From Mytilus trossulus (lineage: Eukaryota; Mollusca; Bivalvia; Mytilida; Mytilidae): a stretch of 64,000 nucleotides of DNA. This document shows, piece by piece, positions 44,567 to 55,700 of this stretch. The stretch's first letter is position 1; each line of letters starts with the position of its first letter. Position numbers and translations under genes: made by a program. The notes below the pieces were generated by a model that was given only the letters and a program-made list of their open reading frames with translations, was not told the origin of the DNA and did not search any database. The DNA lies in contig NC_086382.1 of assembly GCF_036588685.1 (NCBI RefSeq), forward strand, positions 61,274,987 through 61,338,986. The letters run 5' to 3'.

Positions 44567-45440
44567 TAAAATGTATACATCATCTCTTTTTTCGTTTCCG
44601 TAGTAACATTGTTATTCATCGGAAGTCAAAACAGGCTCCAAAAAAATATCCCTCTGCTAGAAATATATCTGAACGGTATACCATCAGACTTTGGAAAACG
44701 TCAATAGCGTCTGTGCAGAACATCGATGAACCAGGGTTATATCAAAGAACGTCTCGTTCTTTTCCAAAATAAAAGTTTATTGGAAAATACTAAAACCTAG
44801 TTGATTGATTTCCTATCATTTTCACAAATAAACATGATAGTCTTGAAGTAAAGATTATAGGTACTGACTTTGTTTGTAATCTTAATAACATGTTATTATA
44901 ATTGTGCTCCTCTTCTTGCCAACTTTTTTCTTCACTTTTATGAGGCTGACTTCATACAGGAACTTCTAAGGATGATAGATAAGAAGTTAGCTTCTTCTTC
45001 TCTTAGTAACTTCCTCCTGTGGTTAGGAGCACATCAATTTCTTGATTAATAACACATCGGGCTTATATTACACGGACTTAATAGCTAGAATCACTTTGTT
45101 ATTTCACAGTATAAAACGCAATTGCATATATTAAAATACGATGGGCTTGTATTACACGGATGGTATTAAAAGTTATTCACTTCGATACTTCGTTAAAAAT
45201 AGTCTAAAATCTAAAATGACACTGATTCACTTTATGACATTTGTAAAACCGTGGTCTGACACTGTTAAATATCTGCATGTCTCTATAATCAGAACATCAG
45301 CTACCACTCTGATACAGCAATTGTCTGTATATTACGTATATCATTATTAACATCCACGTATTCCTAAGTACATCTATATCTCAACTGTCCACTACTAGTA
45401 TGTACTTTTCACTTCTAACTGATAAGCAATATCCTTTAAC
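44567..45440. other. No gene recognised
   Basis: AT-rich stretch between the Tc1 element and an RT remnant. The open frames at 44524-44772 and 45141-45350 have no recognisable domain. Confidence 0.4.
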
Positions 45441-46155
45441 TCTGCTTTCCGCTATATAGATAATGTTCTTTCATTGAATAATTCAAAATGTGGTGACTAT
45501 GTTGAATGCATCTATCCCGTCGAACTAAAGATAAAGGATACAACAGATACAGTTACGTCGGTCTCATATCTTGACTTACATCTAGAAATTGACCATGAGG
45601 GTCGGTTGAAAACAAAAATTTACGACAAAAAAGAGGATTTCAGCTTTCAAATGGTGAACTTTCCATTTCTACGTAGCAACATTCCAGCAGCACCTGCATA
45701 CGGGGTATATATCTCCCACCTGCTACGATATTCCCGTGCTTGCATTTCCTATCATCATTTTCTTGATAGAGTATTACTGCTCACAAGGAAGCTATTAAAC
45801 CAACAGTTCCAAAGAATGAAGTTGAAATCATCCCTTCGAACATTTTACGGACGCCATCACGAGTTGGTTGACCGTATGGAATAACCGTTTCACAAGTGAT
45901 ATCGGATATGTTCATTGCGTCGTAACTACAACCCCCTTCCTTTTCATGAATGTGACCTACCGAATTACACTATTAACTGGATTTGTAATAACATGAGCAA
46001 CACGACGGGTGCCACATGTTGAGCAGGATCTGTTTACCCTTCCGGAGCACTTGAGATTACCCCTAGTTTTTAGTAGAGTTCATGTTGCTTATTCTTTAGT
46101 TTTCTATGTTGTGTCATATGTACTATTGTTTGTCTGTTTGTCTTTTCATTTTAAG
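45438..46155 (+). pseudogene. RT retroelement 3' half with mutated catalytic motif
   Basis: Begins within the RT palm: NSAFRYIDNVLSLNNS (45438-45485) contains the catalytic box as YIDN instead of YIDD. Then YPVELKIKDT, SYLDLHLEIDHEGRLKTKIY, VNFPFL, GVYISHLLRYSRAC, LLLTRKLLNQ and FYGRHHELVDR follow to 45884. The family 3' tail continues to about 46155 but lacks the last ~80 bases. The fold after the catalytic motif resembles Penelope-like RTs (FLD..., then a YDK/YRK motif); no GIY-YIG endonuclease is seen. Truncated at the 5' end and inactive. The class assignment is tentative. Confidence 0.75.
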
Positions 46156-46589
46156 CCATGAACATGATTAACCTTGAATGATTATTCCATTTCTTGGTAT
46201 ATACTTTTGGTGTGGATCTGTAGTTATACATCCCGCCGTTGTGTTTTAAATGCGCTATGTTCAGATTTTGTATTAACGTCTTTCATTTGTGAAAATGTGC
46301 TTCGACAATGTGCCATATCATTTTTTTGTTGACATATTTGTTGGTTTTTATATAGGCTGAGTGGCTAAGATGATAATACAATGTTGACTGCTGCACCCTA
46401 TTAAATTATTTTACATTTTTATCTATTATGTCTGTTTGTTTTGCACACACATTGTTGTCAATATAACAAATTGTTTGTATGCTAAAACAACCCGGCATAA
46501 TTTTGTACCGTAAGGTATACAAAGCATGAGGGATTTTTCCATATGATGACAAACTATTTAATAATTTATTATATTTACGTGATTTAACA

Positions 46590-46925
46590 GGGATTATATT
46601 TAAAAGAGGGACGAAAGACACCAAAGGGACAGTCAAACTCGTAAATCTAAAACAAACTGACAACGCCATGGCTAAAAATGAAAAAGACAAACAGAAAAAC
46701 AATAGTACACATGACACAACATAGAAAACTAAAGAATAAACAACACGAACCCCACCAAAAACTAGGGGTGATCTCAGGTGCTCCGGAAGGGTAAGCAGAT
46801 CCTGCTCCACATGCGGCACCCGTCGTGTTTCTTATGTGATTACAAATCCGGTAAATAGTCTAATTCGGTATGTCAAATTCATGAAAGGGAAGGGGATTGT
46901 AGTTACGACGTAAGGAACATATCCG
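46590..46925 (-). mobile_element. RT retroelement 3' tail, minus copy
   Basis: The full-length tail only (from ATCGGATATGTTCCTTACGT to GTCCCTCTTTTAAATATAAT on the minus strand). Near-identical to 25347-25680. It faces the plus copy at 45438-46155, with ~430 bases between them. Confidence 0.7.
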
Positions 46926-48440
46926 ATATTTAAATGTGGCACTATCCTTCACCCGAGGGTTCATTCACTGTTTGTTTCTGATGGAATTTGTTGTTCTTAA
47001 TCTCATATATATGGCATGTAGCCTGTAAACGCGACCCTTTGGGTAAAAAAATTTCAGAATGTGATCGGGTTTTTTTTTTTACACATAGGACACATCATTG
47101 TATACATTAATATTGGTACATGTGTAATTTTTATTGCTTACATTATCATCTTCATCATCTGCACATTCATTCTTTTTCATCCGGCATTTCATCCGTTTTT
47201 GCTGCTATAACATTCACAGAAATTTAAATATTTCTTCAATTGTTCCCTTTTTCTGTATGGTCTATTATGTAAAGGAGGATTATGCATTGCTGCTCCCCTG
47301 AAAGGTGAGAATTAAAGCTTAGTCATTCTCGTGAATGCGACGCAAATTGGGTTAAGTCACTCATGGTAATACCAAATAATGAACAATGAAGTATTCGAAT
47401 AGCCAATTGGTTAAAAAAAGATATCTGTGTAGTATGATATCACCTGAAAATTTTGGGTTACAAATGTTATGTCATGTACGCATGTTCGGAAAGTCGTAGG
47501 TTGCATGGTGACATAACACTATTGCTGTCGCGTAATTAGCAAATCATTAAAAGTTTTCTCGAATTTATATTATCTGATGAATTGGTATATAGAAATCAGG
47601 AGATTTGCATCCTATTATACGAACTCTTATTGTTTTGTCAATCAATAAAAAAAGTTACCAACAAAAAGATTTATTTCACAATCCAGTTTTCTTTGAGGAA
47701 AAGTTAATCCTATGATTAATTATCATTAAATGTACATTGAAATTAACAGGACAAACAGAAGTACTACTTTAATGATTAACCATATTGTTTATGATTTTGA
47801 ACACCTAATACTTGATTGATTGTAATGGGTAATTCATTTTATCCATTAACGCGTTGATTTGAATTGTTTGTAATACTTTATCACCAGACGTAATGAATAA
47901 CTATCGTTGATAACTATTTATTTTCTGCAAATATTTCAACATTTTGTGTTACATTCTTTTGAAAAAGAATTCAATGACCAACCTCATTTGATAACTTTTG
48001 TTTGAAGATTTATATGTCAATGAGAACTGTTATCTGTTTATTGAAAACATATAAAACCCATTAATAACTAACGTCAGTTTTTTTTTTCTAGCATTCTTAA
48101 TTGGAATATACAATGCAGATTGAAAACGCCACATCATATCAAGGTGAAAATTGCACTATGATAACTTCGAAGTCTCCAAAGTCAATGGTAATCTTACTTA
48201 ATGACTGAAATTGTTTTTTCTGGGTTTTTTTATATTGAAAAATCGGCGTTTGTAGTGATTAGCGGTAAGGGCTTTGCTCATTGGCCGATGACATATAGTT
48301 GTTAATTTTTGTGTCATTTGTTCTCTATTGGAGAGTGGTCTCATTGGTATTTATACCACATCTTCTTTGTGTATATCTGTCTTAGTTTCTGTTTTATTTG
48401 TTCATAGCTGTATAATCTACAGACGATTAAGAGCTTGGCA
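46926..48440. other. No gene recognised
   Basis: About 1.5 kb of AT-rich sequence with poly-T runs. I see no exon with convincing splice sites or family motifs. Confidence 0.4.
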
Positions 48441-48469
48441 CATTGTAGTACCATTTTCTATTGTAGGAG

Positions 48470-48790
48470 ATGGTCTCTTGTAAGTTTGCATCACATCACT
48501 GGATTGATGCCACTACTGGTGGACTGCAAGTCCCGGATGGTTCCACGTGCCCGATAACCAGTTATTACTTACGTACTACTATGTATATTTGTACTACTTT
48601 TATATTGATAATTGAGAATTCATATTCCACAACTAGATATTATTATCCAACTATAAATTTAAAAAGAGAAAATATCGTAGGACTGCCAATGAGACAACTC
48701 TCCACATAAGTGACCAAGTGACACAGAAATTATCAACTATAGGTCATTACACGACCTTCAACATGAGGAAAGTCCATACCACATAGTCGT
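48470..48790. repeat. Fragments of dispersed repeats
   Basis: 48490-48560 (CACTGGATTGATGCCACTAC, GGTGGACTGCAAGTCCCGGA) is a diverged internal block of R1. 48655-48790 (CCAATGAGACAACTCTCCAC, CTATAGGTCATTACACGACC) is another dispersed repeat whose fragment also lies at about 2130-2165. Confidence 0.5.
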
Positions 48791-49285
48791 CTAAGGTTGA
48801 TGATTAGTTATTCTTTATTTCAATTTTGTATTAAGTTTCGGGATTTTTTTTTTAAATTTGTCGATTGTTATATGTTGTTATTTTCTGTCGATTGGTCTTC
48901 GAACTTGGATATTTGGTAATTTTCAAGGGGTGTTTTTTGTGTAATGATTTTTTTTTTAATTTCCAGATATTTGATAATCGTATTTTTCCCTTCACCTGTC
49001 TTGTTGCCTTTCACATTTTACAGTTATGATTACAATACATCATATTTAAAACAGATTTGTTTTTCATCGTAGCTGTTTATCTTTCATGCCGATTTTTTTG
49101 AATTTTGTGAGTTTTGCCTGTCGTCCAAATGGTCAATTCAGAAAAATGCAGAAAAGTTGAGTGTGGAAATTTAGAAAATCACTGATTAAAAATTAGTTTT
49201 GTTGAATTATGTAATGTCAGTTCTTAAGCTCTATAGTCAATGAGACGAACGATTGAAAATTGATTGAAACCGTAATATTTACTTC
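48791..49285. other. No gene recognised
   Basis: T-rich non-coding sequence; nothing supported. Confidence 0.4.
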
Positions 49286-49289
49286 TAAC

Positions 49290-49740
49290 AAATACCATAA
49301 GATAACATAAGATAAAAGTCACATAAATAAAGGCAGCAGTAGTATATCGCTGTTCGAAACTTATATATCGATTGAGTAAATAACAAATCCGGGTAACAAA
49401 CTAAAACTGAGGGAACACACATAAAATATGAGAGGAGAACTAAGACACAACAGAAACACAACACTAAACTGTAACACACACATAAAGTCAAACGAACGAT
49501 AATATAAAAACTTCACTGCATATTTTGTCGTATTTTGATAAAGATAAACGATAAACGTACATTGTCTAAAAATAACAAATGTATAAGTGACTGGAAGAAT
49601 AGCAAGGTATTCTGAACGTAACGAGAATTGAAGTTGACGTATTGTTATTTGAATTTGCCATGTGATTATCGACTTTTCGAATTGATTTTCCTCTAAGTTC
49701 ATAAATTTTGTGATTTTACTTTTTTCGTTGAATTTGGAAA
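49290..49740. repeat. Dispersed repeats R6 (minus) and R3 (plus)
   Basis: 49320-49480 (GGCAGCAGTAGTATATCGCT, TCGATTGAGTAAATAACAAA, AACACAACACTAAAC) matches in inverse the block at 56750-56960 and in part 60465-60560. 49620-49735 is an R3 copy (ATTTGAATTTGCCATGTGAT, AATTGATTTTCCTCTAAGTT). Confidence 0.55.
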
Positions 49741-49904
49741 GAAACTGAATTGCCTTTAGACAAGAATGCGAAAAGAATCATAACATTATCTTCGATGTTA
49801 AATTAAAGATTTAACCTCAAAATGAATAAGTAGTAGTCGGCTGAAAACATTTCTTGGATAATCAGTATATGACTGGTGCTTTTTGTTAAAAGTTAGCAAT
49901 TTAA

Positions 49905-50190
49905 AAGTTATCAAAGGTACCAGGATTATAATTTAATACGCCAGACGCGCGTTTCACCTACAAAAGACTCATCAATGACGCTCAGATAAAACAAATTAGA
50001 AAGCCAAATAAATACAAGGTTGAAGAGCATTGAGGATCCAAAATCCAAAAAGTTGTGCCAAATACGGCTAAGGTAATCTATTCCTGGAATAAGAAAATCT
50101 TTAGTATTTCGAAAAAATCAAAGTTTTGTAGACAGGAAATTTATACAAATGACCATATAATTGATATTCATGTCAACACTTGTAATTGTT
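49905..50190 (+). repeat. Dispersed family R1, plus copy
   Basis: TTATCAAAGGTACCAGGATT, ACGCCAGACGCGCGTTTCAC, GAAGAGCATTGAGGATCCAA, AAATACGGCTAAGGTAATCT and TGACCATATAATTGATATTC follow the R1 order. Confidence 0.75.
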
Positions 50191-50619
50191 TTAATTATGT
50201 TTTTTTATCAGTTAATATCTGATTTTTTGGCGTTGGTTGAACCAGATTGAAAGCCCTAAAAATACTTTTTAGTGTCGTATAAAATATCAAACTTTTATAT
50301 CCCGAGTTCTGTATAAGGATATGATGAAGTTATACAAATACGACGGCAACGATCTTAATCGAAGACAGCATTTTTTATTTATCCTGGTTCTGGAAAATAG
50401 CTATTTGTTTAAGAAGAGAGACGAAAGATACAAAATGTACATTTAAAGTCATAAGAAACCTCAAATTAAAAAAAAATATGCATATGTTTTTATAACTTAA
50501 TAGATAGTTTCCGTTATACAACTTAGCGCGAGAAGAAAGACGTAGACACTCTTTCCGAATGGATTAAGGCAGTGATGTCGTTGATACAAATCAGAATTAA
50601 GAAACTAAATAGCTATATA

Positions 50620-51628
50620 TAGGTCTATCAATGTCCATGCTACGTCAATCTTTAAAGACCCAAATGTTACAAAACACCTATCCTACCTCCATGACAAATA
50701 TGCTGTTGTCCCCGCAGATAAAGCCCCAAACCACATCGTTTTTGTGTGTAAAACTCATTACATTAACTGCTTGATGAACGAATTAGGTATTGACAATTCA
50801 CTTGGAAACTCAACATATAGATATACACGACACTTACCAAAGAGGAAATCCTGGATAATCATAGGTCTGTTCTATGTTCCTTTGGAATTTCAACCAAAGA
50901 TGAAGAACTGGATCTTCCATCACTGTATTGGATACCTAAACTACATAAACGCCCTTACAAACAACGGTATATTGCTGGGTTTTCCAAGTGCTCCACGAAA
51001 CCTCTTTCTAAATTATTAACATCTATTTTATCAGCAATCAAAGACGGGCTTTCATCTCTTTCATCTTGTAACAGTAATAACTTAAACGACAAATTGAAAG
51101 AGTTGGTATTGCTTTGCTTCATCAAAAAGAATGGTCAACGAAGATACAAGTATCTTGTCTAAGGGAGGGATAAATCCTGCTTTGTAAAGGATCACTCTGA
51201 TTCAAAGAAAAAAATCTCTGAAACTGATATTATCAAGATGCTTGATTTCTTGATTGGCAACATTGACCGTTATGGAATAACCCTTTCACAAATGATATCG
51301 GATATGTTTATTACGTCATTACAACAATCCCCTTCCCTTTCATGAATGTGACCTACCTAATTAGACTATTTACCGGATTTGTTATCAAAAAAGCAACACG
51401 ACGGGTGCCACATGTGGAGCAGGATCTGCTTACCCTTTCGGAGCACCTGAGATTACCCCTAGTTTTTGGTGGGGTTCGTGTTGTTTATTCTTTAGTTTTC
51501 GATGTTGTTTCATTTGTATTATTGTTTGTCTGTTTGTCTTTTTCATTTTTAGCCATAGCGTTGTCAGTTTATTTTAGATTTATAAGTTTGACTGTCCCTT
51601 TGGTATCTTTCGTCCCTCTTTTATGTAC
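50620..51628 (+). pseudogene. RT retroelement with internal deletions, N-terminal part and tail
   Basis: N-terminal RT phrases read in broken frames: HLSYLHDKYAVVPADKAPNH (50660 on), then after a frameshift LTKEEILDN, STKDEELDLPSLYWIPKLHK, RYIAGFSKCSTKPLSKLLTS, then KKNGQRRYKYLV, a stop, and DHSDSKKKISETDIIKMLDF. The sequence then jumps directly to DRYGITLSQMISDMF (51267 on) and the complete 3' tail, ending near 51628. The segment with the catalytic YxDD box is missing, and a smaller gap removes the first catalytic region. It supplies the part absent from the copy at 45438. Confidence 0.78.
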
Positions 51629-51689
51629 ATATACATTTTTTGAAGACAATTCTTTAATTTGTCCACATTAAGAAAAAGTTTAATTATTT

Positions 51690-52110
51690 CTAATTGCTTC
51701 TTTCCAGGAAGCAGGAAGCAATTCGCCGACATAAATTTCCGTATGCTTAGTTACCTGAGCATTACCTTCCTCGTAAAAATCCGGTGATCAATACGCATGG
51801 ATCTTTCATTAAAATAAACAGTTATCTGATTGTACATGTTAAACACGTGATCAATACCATGCTTTTTGTTATTTGTTTACTATAAGGTGACAATCGGTAA
51901 ACTTTCGGCTTCAAAACACGGCATTTAATGAGCAGCAATATTTGTTAAATCATAACAGACAGAGAGAGAAAAATTGACGATTAAACGAGATATTTGCGTA
52001 AAAAATGATAAAATTCGTGCACAGAGGACTAAGTTTATGATATATACATGCATTGGTTCAAGAGTTCGATAAACATTATTTATCACCAATCACTCGTTTC
52101 ATATGACTTT
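51690..52110 (-). repeat. Dispersed ~420-bp repeat R4, minus copy
   Basis: Reverse complement of 35480-35910; shared strings include AAGCAATTCGCCGACATA, GATCTTTCATTAAAATAAAC, CTGATTGTACATGTTAAAC and TATGATATATACATGCATTG. Here the short frame matching MAIENLF... is altered. Confidence 0.65.
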
Positions 52111-52189
52111 AAACTCATAAGTTTAAGATAAACTGACAACCTCATGGAAAAAAAAGAAAGAAAAAAGGACAGTTCACAAAATATTACAT

Positions 52190-52660
52190 AAAAGTAGTTA
52201 TCAAAAGTACCAGGATTATACTTCAGACGTGTAGTACATAAGACTTATCAGTGACGCTCATATCAAAATATTCATAAAGCTAAGCAAGTACAAAATTGAT
52301 GAGCATTGGTGATCCAAAATTCCAAAAAGTTGTGCAAAAATTACAGACTGAGCAACACGAACCCAAACGTAAACCATCATGGGCTCAAGTACACCAGAAG
52401 AGGTAGCAGGTTTATAAAAATCTATATAGAATACTTTATTTGTACAAAATAACAATTTGAACACAACATATACTCATATGCGACGCGAGAAAGAAAATAA
52501 GGCTTTTCTTTTCTTCCTCAGGAATACCTTTGCTGTATTTTGGCAAATCTTCGAGGTTTTTTTTGCCCCATTGCTCTTCACGTCGTTCTTGATTTGGCCG
52601 TTTAACATTTTTTTATTCGACCGTCACTGATGCGTCTTTTGTAGATGATGAGTTCATAAC
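52190..52660. repeat. Dispersed family R1, diverged inverted pair
   Basis: 52195-52345 is plus-oriented (GTTATCAAAAGTACCAGGAT, CTTATCAGTGACGCTCATAT). 52495-52655 is a decayed minus-oriented part (AGGCTTTTCTTTTC, TTGCTCTTCACG, GTCACTGATGCGTCTTTTGT). Confidence 0.55.
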
Positions 52661-52720
52661 AAACAACAAATAAGGGATTAAATACTGCGCACTAGTACAT
52701 GCACAATGTATTTATTTTGG

Positions 52721-52726
52721 TTTATT
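52721..52726 (-). promoter_or_regulatory. Candidate poly(A) signal for the first CRYL1-type gene
   Basis: AATAAA on the minus strand ~20 bases past the stop at 52746; another lies at 52711-52716. Both are close to the stop, so the real 3' UTR may use a later site. Confidence 0.3.
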
Positions 52727-52745
52727 ATCATTCATTTCATTTTAT

Positions 52746-55700
52746 TCAATTATCTTTGTCTTCTCCGGAATCAAAAGAAGCTTTAAGCTTTGCAAGTGCG
52801 GACAGTCTTGCATCCCGCCATTTTCTTCTCTCGTCCAGTTTATCCAAAGGTAAATATTCCACCATTTCACTTTGCATTTTATCGACTGTTGGGCCTTCAA
52901 ATGGTTCTGGGCCTCCAAAAGACTGGCAAACTCTTAATATATCTGCACCGTATTTCCGACCCCAATCAAGCATACCTAAAATGACTTAATTTATATAGAA
53001 TTCTGTTTGGATTGTTTTTTTCTTTTTTTAAACGATGGAAAATGTCGTGCATCTGTTACCTTTTACAAACTAAATTGAAAGGTTTAACAAAACAAAATTA
53101 TATAACATTTCATTTTTCTATGCAACTAAGAACAATTATCTTGGAGTATGACAGTTGTTATTTATTCGTTTGATGAGTTTGAGTTTTTCTACATTTCATA
53201 AGGGACTAAATATATGAATTTTTCTCGGGAGTTCGGTATTTTTGTTATTTAATTTTTGTGCATCAATTTATGTGTACACAGATTCCATATAATCAGAGTG
53301 GAGATGGAAATGAAGAATAAAGTGATAACAAGCCGCTGACATACTTACACGATTCGTTCCTTTTAAAGTAAAAAAGGAATGCAAAATCGACCTTTTTTTT
53401 AATGAAACAATGGTCAATTGAAAATGTTTATGTTTGTGCCAACATTGACTAAAACAAAGCAAAGATCACCTGATCATTTATTAAAAGCGACCTTACAATG
53501 TTATGTAATGGAAACCACACCTATTTATCATTTTATGCTATAAACTACAAAAACCAGTATAGAAAACTGAAAATTTTGAACGACAGACAGATCAAGGAAA
53601 TACGTTTTTAAAATACGAAAAGAAAATGCTTTTTCTCATAACCTTTTCTAGAACGAAAGGCGAAAGATATTTGATAAAAAAAGAACAAAAGTTATATACA
53701 TTGATCGTTTCTAAAATCAAAATTACCATTTGGGCCAGCATTTAAGTAGGCAGTCTCGAATGGTCCAATAAAGGCATACCTACGGCCTAGTCCATCAGAC
53801 ATCACCTTGTCTAAATCCTGGACACTTACAACATCTTCCTAAAAGGACAAACAATTAAAATGCAAATTAATGTAATGTGTGTGTAGTACTGCAGAAAACT
53901 GTTCAATCACCAGCATCTTGATGCACAGGAAGTGAAAGATATATCTGAGTGGTATAAGTGTTTAGGAACCAAACTATATCTTGATGCACAGGAAACGGAA
54001 GATATATCTGAGTGGTACAAGTGTTCAGGAACTTAACTATATCTTGATGCACAGGACGTGGGAGATATATCTGAGTGGTATAAGTGTTCAGGAACTAAAC
54101 TATATCTTGATGCACAGGAAGTGGGAGATATATCTGAGTGGTATAGGTGTTCAGGAACTAAACTATATCTTGATGCACAGGAAGTGGGAGATATATCTGA
54201 GTGGTATAAGTGTTCAGGAACTAAACTATATCTTGATGCACAGGAAGTGGGGGATATATCTGAGTGGTATAAGTGTTCAGGAACTAAACTATATGTTGAT
54301 GCACGGGAAGTGGAAGATATATCTGAGTGGTATAAGTGTTCAGGAACTAAACTATATCTTGATGCACAGGAAGTGGGAGATATATCTGAGTGGTATAAGT
54401 GTTCAGGAACTAAACTATATCTTGATGCACAGGAAGTAGAAGATATATCTGAGTGGTATAAGTGTTCAGGAACTAAACTATATCTTGATGCACAGGAAGT
54501 GGAAGATATATCTGAGTGGCATAAGTGTTCAGGAACTACACTATATCTTGATGCACAGGAAGTGGAAGATATATCTGAGTGGTATAAGTGTTCAGGAACT
54601 ACACTATATCTTGATGCACAGGAAGTGGAAGATATATCTGAGTGGTATAAGTGTTCAGGAACTACACTATATCTTGATGCACAGAAAGTGGGAGATATAT
54701 CTGAGTGGTATAAGTGTTCAGGAACTAAACTATATCTTGATGCACAGGAAGCGGAAGATATATCTGAGTGATATAAGTGTTCGGGAACTACACTATATCT
54801 TGATGCACAGGAAGTGGAAGATATATATGAGTGGTATAAGTGTTCAGGAACTACACTATATCTTGATGCACAGAAAGTGGGAGATATATCTGAGTGGTAT
54901 AAGTGTTCAGGAACTAAACTATATCTTGATGCACAGGAAGTGGAAGATATATCTGAGTGGTATTAGTGTTCAGGAACTACACTATATCTTGATGCACATG
55001 AAGTGGAAGATATATCTGAGTGGTATAAGTGTTCAGGAACTACATTATATCTTGATGCACAGGAAGTGGGAGATATATCTGAGTGGTATAAGTGTTCAGG
55101 AACTAAACTATATCTTGATGCACATGAAGTGGAAGATACATCTGAGTGGTATAAGTGTTCAGGAACTAAACTATATCTTGATGCACAGGAAGTGGGAGAT
55201 ATATCTGAGTGGTATAAGTGTTCAGGAACTAAACTATATCTTGATGCACAGGAAGTGGAAGATATATATGAGTGGTATAAGTGTTCAGGAACTACACTAT
55301 ATCTTGATGCACAGAAAGTGGGAGATATATCTGAGTGGTATAAGTGTTCAGGAACTAAACTATATCTTGATGCACAGAAAGCGGAAGATATATCTGAGTG
55401 ATATAAGTGTTCAGGAACTACACTATATCTTGATGCACATGAAGTGGAAGATATATCTGAGTGGTATAAGTGTTCAGGAACTAAACTATATCTTGATGCA
55501 CATGAAGTGGAAGATACATCTGAGTGGTATAAGTGTTCAGGAACTAAACTATATCTTGATGCACAGGAAGTGGGAGATATATCTGAGTGGTATAAGTGTT
55601 CAGGAACTAAACTATATCTTGATGCACATGAAGTGGAAGATATATCTGAGTGGTATAAGTGTTCAGGAACTAAACTATATCTTGATGCACATGAAGTGGA

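Noticed and set aside
46406-46819. 137-codon minus frame as a membrane protein
   Set aside because: It is the non-coding 3' tail of the RT element read in an open frame; the same translation recurs at 25288-25575 and 51342-51671 only because the tail is repeated.
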